Shown here: in pieces, positions 11,381-23,315 of the stretch
How the letters are laid out: every line of letters begins with the position of its first letter
Position numbering within the stretch: the first letter of the stretch is position 1
NCBI GenBank assembly: GCA_019614645.1
Contig: JABWDB010000014.1
Coordinates: 4,774,001 to 4,838,000 of the forward strand
Direction: 5' to 3'
Source of the DNA: Stratiolaelaps scimitus
Lineage: Eukaryota > Arthropoda > Arachnida > Mesostigmata > Laelapidae
Length of the DNA stretch: 64,000 bases
The notes under the pieces: model-generated
Told to the model about the DNA's origin: nothing
The model's database searches: none
What the model saw: the letters and a program-made list of their open reading frames with translations, nothing else
Program-made: the position numbers and the translations under genes

Positions 11381-14300
11381 CAACTGCGTATAAGAGCGAG
11401 CATGTTTGCGGCATAAAAGCAAAAGTTCCATAAGCGTGTCTGTGCATAGTAACCATAACGATGTTCGTAAACACGATTTCCACGGCGGCCTGCGCAACTT
11501 AGCGGCTGACCGAAGTTCTGTTTGTGCTAATTCAGCGAAACACTCTCTCATTATAGTGTGTCTGTATTGTCTGTACTCGGCTTTGGGAGCGCTTATGTCA
11601 TGATTGTTGATTCGAGTTGTTAGTGTACTTCATTGTGTTGTGTGGCATCTATTCTATATACATCACGAAATGATGTTGTGTTTACGCCAAGCAGGCAGTC
11701 ACTAATCGGCCAACAACGAGTTGCTGTTTGCACCCGGCCAGAAATTGCTATTGCCCCTGCTAAGTCCGCATCTCTCTATCTTACGGCGGTCGCCGTTGGC
11801 TCTGTCGTCGGCTGTGGCATCATCGGCAGCGTCACCCATCAAAACGGGCACAATCTATACACAATGATCGTACAAACATGTTGTGGAAGCGAAGCACAAC
11901 AGCCACGAAAACAACAACGACAACACTTTTGGACACCACGTTCACCAGCCAACCGCACTTCTGAACGAGAGTCTACATTGACACGTTAGCGTGGCGGAGC
12001 ATAAGACGGTTGATCAGCTTGATGCTGTCTCGCTCAGGCAGGAGCTACACACACACACGGACAGACACTTCTTCACGAGCATATCGGCTGACAGCAACAG
12101 AAGTCGTTCCGAAGCGATATGCCCTTACGAGACGGCCCATGTTAGATCGGCTGCAGGGTGTACCGGTGTCTGCGGGCATCGGTGTGCTCCGTTTGTTCTC
12201 CATATACGGACCATGTATCCAGTCGAGTACGCTATACATGGAATCGTAAGGAACTTTCTTTCTGGGCTGAGTTTACCCACGGTGGATTTAGCCGTCAGTG
12301 TTTCTTGACTTGAGTATGTTACGGGGGCAGACTTTGTTCGGCCGCTGTTTACGCACTATGTCGGAATAGTCGACGTACAATATAGCTGATGCTGATGGTA
12401 TCGTGTAGGCCAAGAAGTTGGCCCGTTTTCCATTCGTGTGCATGTCCTTACAAATCTGCACAATGTGATAATGCTGATTTTGGATGGCAGGCAGAACAAA
12501 TCATCTTATATGCACAAATAGAATTGTAACTAGCAAGAACTGTTACGGAGTCCCAACTGTTGTCGTCCATCCATGAAGCCGTGCTATGGTAACGCAGAAG
12601 GTTGTGAATACCATTGCCATTACGTATCAAAATGATTCAATCGTTGAAACTATGCGGAGAATTCATCTTATGTTCAGGGTGATATACAGGGTGTTCGGAA
12701 TATGCCATAATTGACAGCCTCACTGGCTTCGAGTCCACTATGATCGATATGTGCTAGTATGACAGCGCGTATTGACTTGTACCTAGAATACAGTATAAGC
12801 TTAGAAAAAATCAAAACTTTAGAACACAATAAGAGCATACGGCTCTTGGCACTGAAAGGGAGTCCATTTTGTACCGCAATTTATTTTCACTACCTTGTGC
12901 TTGTGATGTATGCTGGAGTATAGAAAAGGGACCTTTTTTGCAGAGTTTATTCCTGAGATGCAATAATATATAAAGCAGAGTTGTGGCTAACATGATAATT
13001 TAACTCGAGATACGGTGTCCCTGCACCGGATGTGCTTCTGTCTACGATGGACCCAGTGGATCTACTGCAAGCAGCAACAGCGACAACAGTGGACGTCCAC
13101 TTTCAGAATATCCTTCTCGGAGAATATCCTTTGATCAGACACCCAGATCCGTTCCGTTCGACAACAGAGTGGTCTGATCTCCTGTTCGTCGAGAACAGTT
13201 TACATCATCATCACTGTCCGTTTATACGCAGCGCTAGGGCATATCATCTGCATAAGGTGACTTCGTATTGTACACCGCATACAATTAGTAGCGGTGGAAC
13301 ACATTCGTTACAGTGTGCGTGTGCTGGCCTTACCAAAAGAATTTTCCTGCAATATTTCACCCTCTGCCTCTCGCTAATCAGAATCTAAATCTCTCCTAGT
13401 TTGATCTTTTATCATTCGTCGATAAGGCAAACTGCCTTCCAATTGTGATATTCTTCTGTATTGCGAACGTGTGTGGATAGCGAAAAAGCTGACAACGTAA
13501 ATAGGTCGCGTTAGTAGGAGAGATGCGTTAGAGAACCATATCGGCTCTCCCTCAAATTTGAATGTGCGAATGTGCTCTTAAGGTCCGTTCTGCCATATAT
13601 ACATACACAGAAAGCGAAAGAGAGAGAGGGCTGACGAAGGATTTATTTATTGATGGCCATTGAGAGGACCCATTCGATCGGGGACCGGCTCCGGACGCCT
13701 TTGTTTACATCCGTTGGATGTGAGCAGTCTGTTGTTGATATTCGCTGTTCGTCTCGCTGAACCCGCCCACGAAAGCTCTTGACGAGCAGAACTCTTCGTT
13801 TGTTGTTCTACCGCTAACGAGTCGGATTCTCTCGTGGCTATAAGCTGTGATTTTATCTTTTGTGGGGTCTTATCCCAGCTGTCCTCTTTTGACGCTGTTC
13901 ACGCTGGGGCGTTCTTCTGTGGTCTGCTCGAATGAAATGAACCAATAAGAGATTGTTCGCCAGACAGACACTCGACTTGGCATTATTATTATTATTAAAT
14001 AATATGTGGAGCCGTAAGTTGTCGTAAGTTTGTTAGTGTGTAGACGATAAGAAAAATATGACTATTTAAGAATTGCAGACGTGCTGATCCTCAGTAGTGG
14101 ACAAATGGACCACACGCCAGACTTGTTGTGTTGGTCTGCCCGGTGCAACACCTGTAGGCAACACCCATGAAGATCCCTCACGGAATAGATAGATGCCGCC
14201 AGGTTTCATAAATTTCGCTTGATGAATACGGTGTGCCGATTGGACTCAGAAAATATTCAGACATATTGCAAATTAAATTATGGCCGTATTTTGAAAGTAC

Positions 14301-16322
14301 TGACTAGAAGGTGTGGACGTGCGTAGCCAGAAAATCCAGTCCGGGACGCCCTTTTGCTGGAGAAGTACTTTAGACGATTAGGCTTTCACGACACACTTCT
14401 CCGAGACCTCTTAAAGGAGAGTTCGTCGAACACGCCACCCCGATCGGTTCAGCTGTTAGATGTAGACAATCTCGTCACAAGGGGACTGTTGGGATACGTT
14501 CTTTTGATAACTTTCTTATTGAGAGATCGAAAGTCTTGTGCCTGATGAGACCAGGTGTTTGCTTTGGTTGTTCCTGTTCAGCGCAGAATTACAGATGTCA
14601 AAAATACACTGACGTATTCCAGTGAAAATAGAGCCCGCATACACCGTGTGCTGTATGTGGACCACCGGTATTGTTGTATTGACGCCAATCACGACTGGCC
14701 CAAAGAAGCAGCTTTACAAGCTACCAGCTGTTAAGACGCCTTGAACTTGATCAATGGCAAAAACAATCATGGGATATTCTTCGGCATCCATCTGACAGAG
14801 CACTTGCTGAAGACGTCGTAATTATCTATGATAATATATATAACACATACACAAGTACATCCCACGGCCATGCACTGTCCTAGATGAGCATGAATAATTC
14901 AATATCAATATCTCTCCGAAAGTCGGTCGAGCGGACAAAGGCAACGTGGTGAGTAGTAGCCATCTATATTTTGTTCCTCTTGACACGCAATGACAATTCT
15001 GCACACATCTGTCATAGCCTATGTAAAATTAGTGCCTCCTTACAAAAATCAATAGACTCGTATAAGAAACTCGACCGAAATCGTATTGCGGCGCAAACAA
15101 AAAGGATTACAGGTACAATAAGTATTAGGATTGTTGCTGTGTGCTGCTATGTCGCGCACGGGACATCGCATTCGTTGCTTCCTATTTACAATATTTCAAA
15201 GTCGTGTAAGATCCGTCCGGCGCCTTGGAAAACGGGGGACCTATTTGATCAGATTCGATTCTGTTCGATAGAAAGTCGACGACGTAGCCGCCCCGGTTTG
15301 ACGGATCCCACCAATAGTTTATTGGTAGACATCTATTCGGCTGCATAAGGGCTCATTATTTCGTCTTGGCAGACAGACCCAAAGCGGTTACACTTTTTTG
15401 AGCGACGAGAGCGTGTCTGTCCTTGAGCTGTTCGTCGGACTATAGGAATCGGCGTTCAGGTGAATGGGCGCATTCACACATCGCTTTTGCTTCTCTACTG
15501 GCCAACGATTTAATCATGACTGATAGATTTTTTCAATATTCGAATGATAATATCAATTCAGAGAGTAAAGGTGTATTTGTACCACTCTGGCGAAATGTTA
15601 TTGTTTTGCAATAATAAGAATAATGATAATATGATAGCAATAATAATCACCATAGCAATCAGGATAATTGCACGAATGCTTCGATGAAGTAGTGTGATTA
15701 TTGTTAGCCACATCGCCACTACATGGAGGAGCGAAGCTATTGCATTTGTGTACTATAGATAAAAGTTATATTTAGTGTGCTGTGACAGCAAGGGTGAACT
15801 ATGTATTGCTTTTGAAGTGCATCATATTTATTGCATATTAATACCTAGCCGAGGACAATGAGTCTACTGGTCAAATATTTTGGTAGATAGAGACTATTGT
15901 ATGGTCTGATTAAAACGTCTACACATACATGCACGCATACACCCATCTACTTATTAGACACGTTCTGTAAGAGACGCCTTAGGCGTAACGCGTTTTGGCG
16001 CGTTTGTCGCGCGTTATCCTCTCTGAGCGAGTGACGGACTACCAGCAGCTTCTAACCACGAAGATCACTCTAACATGCAAAGTCTATATAGAGTCGGCGC
16101 CCAGCTGCGCAGGGAACGCTGCTGGTCTTGATTATTTGTGTCGTTTAACAAATGGTTTTTAGGCATTTTGTCCATTCAAGAATACACAAACGGTTCACCC
16201 GCTCATACGCTTTCATTGTTTAGCTTGAGACTGTGTTTAACAGATGTGACCTATTGTCATAGACGTCATTCACTGCTATAATTGCCTCCTTCCTATTGTT
16301 TCGCTCTGTGTGCTCGTTTCAG

Positions 16323-16494
16323 TGATCCCTCAAACTCGATCGTCATGTCGCTCTCGTCCATGCTGTGTCATCGCTGCGGGGAGGGCTTCGAGCCACATGA
16401 AAAAATTGTCAATTCTCACAAAGAGACTTGGCATCAGGCTTGCTTCGTATGCTCACACTGCTTCCGCCCCTTTCCCGATGGCGTTTTCTACGAG
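16323..16494 (+). CDS. PINCH exon: start methionine and most of LIM1
   Basis: The acceptor is TTTCAG at 16322 and the donor is GAG/GTATGA. The first 22 bases precede the canonical ATG and stay open in the LIM frame, encoding DPSNSIV after a split codon. They could therefore be coding if an upstream exon is joined, or 5' UTR if translation begins at 16345. Encodes C8 to C39 of LIM1; ends in phase 0. Confidence 0.92.
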
Positions 16495-17866
16495 GTATGA
16501 ACAGCACCTTTGCCAAACCACTACCACACGACTACCGCAAAAAGAAACTTATATTATGTCTACACGGCAATATTTCAATGAAGGCCGTAATGGCTGCATC
16601 GGCTCGCAGTGTGTGCTTGTGCACGTACCGTGGGTGGGCGCACCCTCGATGCGAAAGCACCTAATTGTGCACGCATTCGACGAAACGGTATAATTACACA
16701 CAAGAGTGACTATAGTAAATCATTTTCTTCAAGTTGCAGAATAATGACTCACGCATTGTTTCGAATGCCGTGTGTTCCCGTAACGTGTATGACGTTCGTG
16801 ATACAAATCCACAAAACGTAACAACACTACCAATATAATAATTGACACTATTTTATGTTGTTTTTTTTCTCACGCGCGCGCGCCTCTCTGTCAGTTCGAG
16901 GGCCGAAAATACTGCGAGCATGATTTCCACGTGTTGTACGCGCCGTCCTGTGGCAAATGTAACGAATTTATCATTGGACGCGTGATTAAAGCTATGAACA
17001 AGAGCTGGCACCCGGCTTGCTTCTGCTGCGAAATCTGCTCTCAGTGCCTTGCTGATAGCGGCTTTATCAAGAACGCCAACCGGGCCCTTTGCCACGAATG
17101 TAACGCTCGAGAAAAGGCTGCCGCTATCGGAAAGCACATCTGCTACAAATGCCAGTAAGTACAATCCGCGATGGGTTAATACGTGTCGTTATCTACAATA
17201 GAAGTTATTGTAAGGCCACCTATATACATTATGCACACACGTGAGCAAAAAAACCCGGTGACTACCTGTGGAGTTAGTCTTTGCAGTGTATAATCACATC
17301 ATTGTAACTAGCTACACATATTCACTGCTGGAGGGGTACGCACGCTAATACGCCGATGGTGCCTGCATATTATATCATTTCTGTCATATCTAATCGACTT
17401 CTATTTGATATGAGACTGTGACGACGTATGCTTATTTGCTGTGAGTCACTGCACCGGAAATAAGGTCGTTATTCACCCTTCTGATCTTCGTGCGTTCTTC
17501 GTCCAATGGCATATTTCAGTGGCATTATTGACGACAAACCGTTGAAGTGGCGTAATGAACCATATCACGCCTACCATTTCAACTGTACGACCTGTGGCAT
17601 CGAGTTGACCTCGGACGCGCGCGAGGTCAAGGGCGACCTCTACTGTCTCCGATGTCATGACAAGATGGGCATCCCGATCTGTGGAGCCTGCCGAAGGCCA
17701 ATTGAGGAGCGCGTTGTGACGGCGCTTGGCAAACATTGGCACGTGGAGGTAAGTGCGAAGTGGATCGGTCTGCGTTTGCGGCCTGAGCAAGCTTCATGTC
17801 ACTCCTGATCCGGACTCCTGCTCCGACAAAGTGCTGACGCAATGTTGCTCGCACATTTGAAGTTAG

Positions 17867-17900
<34 letters not shown>

Positions 17901-19138
17901 ACAAGATCCCCGAGCCAGATAAACTCGCTTTTTCTAAACGTGGTCATCAACAGACGACCTGTATTATGAGCAATACAGTATAAGTAATGCACGGAACAAG
18001 GATCTAAAACGACCGCTTGATCTCGTCTGTTTCTATCTTTGTATTTCCCTCCAACACCTTGCAGCACTTCGTCTGTGCCAAATGTGAGAAGCCGTTCATG
18101 GGCCATAAGCACTTCGAGAAGAAGGGTCTCGCCTACTGTGACACACATTATCATCAGCTGTTCGGAAACCTCTGCTACACCTGCAACAAGGTAAATATGG
18201 TCTAGAATATGTTTTTGCGCCTTGACGTATGGTTGCCCGTAGTTCATGTGATGCCACTGTTTAATAGTTGTAGACGAAAGCGAATCAGTGGCGATTTCGT
18301 GGGGTTCCGCAGATTTGACAAAACATTTGGAACATCTAAGGCCGCTACCAGTATGATCCATGGCAGAGACACTCAGAATCAAAACGAAGCAGTGTTTTCA
18401 CCGTGGCTCGATTCCGGTCTAGCCGGCCTGATCTAAACTATTCAATGCTATATACATCCTTCATCTGGGGCACTTGAAGGCACATTTTGCTGTTTGATTA
18501 AGTCGTGCATGTATGTACACTTTATAATAACTTTAATCATTCTCTCTCGTTTTTGATTGAAGGTGATCGACGGCGATGTATTTACGGCACTAAACAAGGC
18601 ATGGTGCGCCAATCACTTCGCGTGTTCACTATGCAATGAAAAGATGAATCAAAAGTAAGCTCGAGTTCACTCAGGTCAACTCTAACCGACATTTTAGGTT
18701 GTGGATGTGCTTGTGACATTTACGTAGGGATTTTAGGGAGCAAGGCAAGATCGAGCTGGTGTAATCTGTACTCGGTGATTACGTACGATTATTCTAGTCT
18801 CAACGCCTGGCTGTTGTCACGGCGGAAGGTACATCTATACAAGTGGCCACACAATGTGGAACACTTCAGGGAACGTATCATATATACGCCTGTTAATAAT
18901 CTACTAAGCTAGTTTCTATAATATTTTTTTTTTCGCTAATTTCTGCTGTTGTTTTTGTATGTCTTGTCTCTGACTCTCTCCCTCTTTTTCTCGCCTTCGT
19001 GTACTGCTCAGGACAAAGTTCTACGAGCTGGACTTGAAACCCGTGTGCAAACGCTGCTACGAGAAATACCCCTCGGAGCTTCGCAAGCGAATACAGAAAC
19101 TGCATAAGATTCCGCCCAAGAAGCAACAGACCACGTAG
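16345..19138 (+). CDS. PINCH / LIMS1 (steamer duck): five-LIM integrin adaptor, six exons
   Basis: PINCH is an adaptor of five LIM domains and nothing else. It binds integrin-linked kinase through LIM1 and, with parvin, links integrins to actin. The spliced frame from the ATG at 16345 gives 327 residues, close to the 325 of human LIMS1. Segments: 16345-16494, 16895-17154, 17520-17748, 18065-18190, 18563-18654 and 19012-19138. All junctions are GT..AG and in phase. Zinc ligands are clear: LIM1 has C8, C11, H30, C33, C36, C39, C57 and D60, and the later domains begin at C69, C133, C192-195 and C250-253 approximately. In LIM5 the usual Trp-His is Trp-Cys, as I recall for vertebrate PINCH. Near-diagnostic stretches are [33 protein letters not shown] and [11 protein letters not shown]. 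The C-terminal tail is basic ([14 protein letters not shown]), matching the family's nuclear-localisation-like tail. The start could lie further upstream if exon 4689-4975 is used. Confidence 0.96.
16895..17154 (+). CDS. PINCH exon: end of LIM1, LIM2, start of LIM3
   Basis: The acceptor sits in a pyrimidine-rich tract ending CTGTCAG, and the donor is CA/GTAAGT. It begins with [11 protein letters not shown], the last LIM1 ligands, and carries the whole of LIM2 with the conserved [15 protein letters not shown] core. It ends after the first cysteine pair of LIM3 (CYKC). Two bases carry over to the next exon. Confidence 0.95.
17520..17748 (+). CDS. PINCH exon: LIM3 and first half of LIM4
   Basis: The acceptor ends ATTTCAG and the donor is GAG/GTAAGT. 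The split codon gives His, then GIIDDKPL and [10 protein letters not shown] (LIM3). The exon continues into [10 protein letters not shown] and the Trp-His pair of LIM4. LIM4 is the Nck2-binding domain in vertebrate PINCH-1. Confidence 0.95.
17870..17897. repeat. TG dinucleotide microsatellite in PINCH intron
   Basis: A (TG)n run inside the intron between the LIM3/4 and LIM4/5 exons. It is read as a run of Thr-His on the minus strand, which creates a spurious open frame there. Confidence 0.9.
18065..18190 (+). CDS. PINCH exon: second half of LIM4, start of LIM5
   Basis: Exactly 42 codons in phase 0. The acceptor is CCTTGCAG and the donor AAG/GTAAAT. It encodes [11 protein letters not shown] through [12 protein letters not shown] and the first cysteines of LIM5 (CYTC). 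Confidence 0.95.
18563..18654 (+). CDS. PINCH exon: central LIM5
   Basis: Thirty codons plus two bases, between an acceptor GATTGAAG and a donor AA/GTAAGC. It encodes [15 protein letters not shown] and the ACSLC cysteine pair. The short length and the weak pyrimidine tract make it easy to miss by ORF search. Confidence 0.93.
19012..19138 (+). CDS. PINCH terminal exon: end of LIM5 and basic tail
   Basis: The acceptor is ACTGCTCAG. The split Lys codon is followed by [20 protein letters not shown], the last zinc ligands, then a lysine/arginine-rich tail and a TAG at 19136-19138. The 3' UTR is not delimited. An ATTAAA at about 19932 is a possible but unproven poly(A) signal. Confidence 0.95.
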
Positions 19139-20176
19139 ACAACAAGAACAGCAGCAACAGCAACAACAACAACTGGATGTCAGCGGAATTTTCATCAACC
19201 GGCGCCAATCTGCTCGCCGTGCTTGCAATCGCGCTTGTAACCTCCCCCACCCGCGCAGGAGGGGTCGGTTCTGGTTAATTTTCGCTCGTACACGTCCAGA
19301 GGATTTTCTGCACAATTTTGCACGAGTTATCATTCGCTAGTTTTTCGAAATAGGTAAAGACTGATGACAGGGTGGTCGACATTGGACGACAAGTCGTACG
19401 CAGTCACGGCTGAACGACTGGCTGACTCATCGAGGCAAAACGTCACCTCGTAACGAGATGACGTTATTAGCTGGGGCCGGACGGCGGTATCATCGAGAAC
19501 GCGTACTCAGGGGGCGATTCGCCAGTCCGAAACCTGTCAATACGCGACTTAGCATTAACATGTGCCTTTATGCCTTCTATTTGTAGGATGCGCTATTGTT
19601 GATCGGTTATTTACGAGCATTTAGAGTAAGACAGCATTCGCAAACAGGGCAGCGAAATTGTGAGAGAAAAATTGCCTAAAAAACGACAACGACACACACG
19701 AAACGATCATTGCCGCCAACTCCATCATTGTCCCCTTTTGGGGGGAGGAGGGATACCGGGCAGCAATCGTCAAAAGCATCCGTTTCGCGATGGGTGCATA
19801 CAATCAGTCGTCCCATATATATATATATATATGCCTGTGAGTGTTTGTTGTGTCTTCGGTGCTAAGAGGAAGCTAAGCTTTATGCCTGAGTTCGGCTGGT
19901 ATCGTGTCGAAATGTTGGCCGGGCCAAACCGAATTAAAACCAACTCTAACTGTAAATAACATATTTACTATACTATTAATAATAATAATACCGTTGTAAA
20001 CGTATTAACAATTTACGTGCAGGAGATGTGCATTGTGTCTGCGCTAAAGAATTTTGTTCATTTTATAATATCATAACTCGAAACACAAAATTACCAGTCC
20101 ACAAGATTCGCCACAGACGGGGCAACTTGTTACAACTCTGCAGCTGCTACTTGACTAGATAATAATAATAGTAACA

Positions 20177-20221
<45 letters not shown>

Positions 20222-20530
20222 TGCTATTGGCGAGCATTCGCATTTTTCTCCGAACATTATTTTTTAATCGGAGCGACGATTATTCATTTGGTGGCTATTC
20301 TACAGTGGACGGGACTCTTGAGTCACGGGATTGTGCGCTTGTCTGCGCAAGGTGCTAGCCCGTGCGTGTGTGAAATACAAATTGAGAAGAACGCATCAGA
20401 AGATTGATCAGTGCGATGCAGAATATGTTAATGAGAGAAATTCTGCCACAGATTTGTCGTCGAACCCAACCAGTGTTTCTGCCTATGTACACACACAGAT
20501 ACAGACACACGCCTACGAGTACCATGTACT

Positions 20531-20576
<46 letters not shown>

Positions 20577-22789
20577 CATGTGCGTTTACATGCAGTAAGA
20601 TATCTTTGTATCTGTGTCATTTGTCCATTGAATATCGGTTGTGAGATAGTTCATGGTGGCATTTGGCTTCTTTGGTACTCATTGATCGGGGTTGAATTGC
20701 GCGAAGTCCCACGCGACAAACGCTATGTAAATGGTTTTTTTTTCATCACTTCTTTACAATATCGACAAAAATGTTCATCTTTGCTTTTGGTGACAATTAT
20801 ATCTTATTTGGGGAAGAGGCGTTACTCTCTGTCGACTCAAGACGTGAATCGATTAAATCGAGTGGTCGATTCGGAGGGTATTTTTTGGCGTTCCGCAGCA
20901 GCACGAGGACAAGGAATCGGAACGGGCAGAGAACTGGATACAGTTCACACCTTCACACCACTTTCTCCCCTAGTACAACGTTAACACGAATTTAATTAAC
21001 ATACACCGCTGTTAGGGCTTTAGCGTTTAATATATGCGTATACGTTCACATTCGCGTCGATTTATGTGAACTTCAATAACTTTATAGGTTATTATTATCT
21101 TTATTATTATTATTATCATTGTTTCTTGTCATTCACTGTGTTGTGGCGGGTATATACGAGGGACAGTCGCGCAATTCCCGCAAAATTGTATGTATAGCAA
21201 ACTAACGTACGTATTATATTATATATATATACACATACATAGAAACATGATATATATATATGAAAAGTACATAAACATACATAGGGCAGAAAGTCCGTTA
21301 ATTAACAAGATATACATACACACGCACACACACACATTCATAGCATACAACACTAACAGTTTCTATAACATGGACATGAGACCCGTAGAATACAGCGATA
21401 CAACAACTCTGCGCGATGTCCTCATTTCGACATCAGCGTATACAATATTGTTGCATTCATGACTATTGGAAAAAGATAACCATAGAGAAGAAAAACTATG
21501 AAGCGATATATACAAACCTAAGTGCCTAATAATTCCAGTTAACTTGGAAAATCGTTATCGGTTGATTACAATATATAATCGGTTAAATAAATAAAATATA
21601 ACACGTCGTAATTGAATAACGTAAATGAGATTATTCAGTCTTGATGGTGTGCGGATGGATGAGGACCTAATAGCTGAAGCCGTCCGGAAATTGACTAACG
21701 TGGCCACGGCTACCTATTCTTCGTAGGGTGTTGCCGTTTCGTTGGTGGGAACGTTATATATATATACATATATATATTATATATATATGGGGAATTAAGG
21801 GTTAACCACTCAGAATGCATACGTTTGAAACCTTAGCAAATAAATAAGTTATAATGAAGCTCAGGATGGAATTGGATGAGTATACGAATTTTTGCATTAT
21901 CCCAATACCCAAAGATGATCAATTAGTTTGTGGTGACTAAACGCCACCTTTATATAGATGATTCCTTGGGCGAGCAAAACATCTTTTTTTTTTGCGTTTT
22001 GTTTTCTCGTCTCGTCATCACACGATGGCGTATAGCGCCATCCTGCCTTGCTCTGAGCAACATGGCGTGCTAGCGCACAGTAGGAAGTTAGCGCGATGTC
22101 TGATAAGCTGATAAGCACAGTAGAATCATTAATGAAGTAGGTTTTTATTTCATAAAAATGCGGCCCTTTCGCCCCTTATTCTCTCTTTTTTCTCCAAGAC
22201 GGGGGAAGGAACGCGTCACGCATGAACGGATACCATCCTCAGATGTGGGTGCGAACAGTGTCGGACTCGCCAGAAATGTACGGCAAGCTTCGTTGACCAC
22301 CGGCGTTACCCACCAAAACTCCAGGTTTTCAGTCGGTCCGAAAGCGGTCTGCATAGGCAGCCTCTGTTCTTGAGCCTCTGTTCGTTATGGGTTCGGTGTT
22401 GTGATTTCATTTGACAACTACAAATCAGGCTACGCCACGTACTATCATAAGATGAGACCTCGGTATCTAAAAGCTGTTCGTGGAAATGATTTTTATCTGA
22501 TTTCAGTGTGGGCATATGAATGCTACCGCACCTTAGATCGTTGGGAGATGACATGAATGTATTCAATGAAAGAATAGTCTGTCTTTCAGCATAAATTATT
22601 ACAAATTGAATTGAACGGAATATATAGTGAGTGCTGGTTATCTCGACAATCCATTGTGCATTTTTGGATCCAGCCCAAAGGGGATGCTTCGAAATATTGA
22701 TTTAGTTTTAAGGAACATAATGATTCTCTGAATTTAGAGTAAGGTAAAATCATCAGTTGCTTTGGTGCATAGACAGAGAGAGAGAGAGT
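19139..22789. other. PINCH 3' flank: repeats, no recognised gene
   Basis: Probable PINCH 3' UTR followed by intergenic DNA. It contains AT and TG microsatellites (20178-20218, 20535-20577, 21768-21788), ATT runs near 21090-21115 and no frame with recognised domains. The open frames at 20.2-21.5 kb are driven by ATATAT/GTGTGT translation (Tyr-Ile, Cys-Val runs). Confidence 0.5.
20178..20218. repeat. Long AT microsatellite
   Basis: About 20 uninterrupted AT units downstream of PINCH. A second compound (AT)n-(TG)n tract follows at 20535-20577. Confidence 0.9.
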
Positions 22790-23315
22790 TCAGCTGTCCT
22801 GCTCTCGACGATCTCTCCCTCCGCTTCTGTGTGGGCCTCCGCCTCGGGGCCCCTGTGGTTGCGACCCACAGCTGCAAGCGTTGCGGGGACCCTGTCGCAA
22901 CGAATGGTCACCACGGACTCTCGTGCGAGCGCAGCGCCGGTCGGCATCCGCGACACACGATTCTTACAGACACGCTCGTAAGAGCCCCCCACTCCGCCGG
23001 TATCCCTTGCACAAGGGAGCCACAGGGTCTCGACACTACCGACGGGCTCCGCCCTGACGGCCTCACTCTCATCCCCTTCCACCAAGGCCAGCACCTCGTT
23101 TGGGACGGCACGGTGGTTGACACTCGAGTACCCTTATATGTCAACCACTGTGCAACCACCCCCGGTTACGCGGTAGCGCGTGCTGAGCGGACCAAGCTAT
23201 GGAACTACGCCCCACTCCAGGCAACCCACCTCTTTTCCCCCTTGCTTTTGAGACCTTAGGAGGGCACGGCCTCCTCAGTGCGAACTTCCTCGGAAGCGGG
23301 TCAGTACTGCCTTAA
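22790..23315 (+). mobile_element. LINE ORF2 C-terminus with restriction-like endonuclease signature (decayed)
   Basis: One frame reads a cysteine/histidine knuckle (CKRCGDPV then HHGLSC), RHTILTDTL, then GLRPDGLTLIP and LVWDGTVVDT. This order, CCHC-type knuckle then RH...L then PD...D, is that of the restriction-like endonuclease at the C-terminus of R2/CRE/NeSL-type LINEs. The frame stops near 23260, but a shifted frame continues as ETLGGHGLLSANFL, matching the piece at 43.5-43.7 kb (ETLGGHGPLTANFL). At least one frameshift and stop are therefore present and the element is dead here. The 5' limit is uncertain. The exact LINE clade is not resolved. Confidence 0.7.

Larger units (their letters stand above)
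4976..16322 (+). other. Long putative PINCH intron 1
   Basis: If exon 4689-4975 is spliced to 16323, this is one intron of about 11.3 kb, from GTACGT to TTTCAG. It holds a reverse-transcriptase scrap near 8.13-8.37 kb, a tRNA-head SINE near 8.61-8.74 kb, AT microsatellites (9648-9669, 11213-11228, 11347-11379) and GA runs (near 9316, 10870 and 13619). No other recognisable gene is present. Two ATG-led frames could be alternative first exons but have no family support: 9350-9520 (56 residues) and 13047-13388 (113 residues). Confidence 0.45.

Noticed and set aside
12670..12780. ACAGGGTGTTCGGAATATGCC as a possible mariner terminal repeat
   Set aside because: Only one end was seen, with no transposase or matching terminus nearby.
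17627..18382. 251-residue minus-strand open frame
   Set aside because: It overlaps PINCH exons antisense and is extended by the TG microsatellite (Thr-His run); it is a shadow of the LIM coding exons.
18893..19333. Minus-strand frames over the last PINCH exon with a Cys- or Leu-rich run
   Set aside because: The run is the antisense of CAG/CAA repeats after the PINCH stop; no independent gene features.
20331..20984. 217-residue + frame
   Set aside because: Driven by ATATAT/GTGTGT translation (Ile-Tyr, Cys-Val) with no recognised domain on either side.
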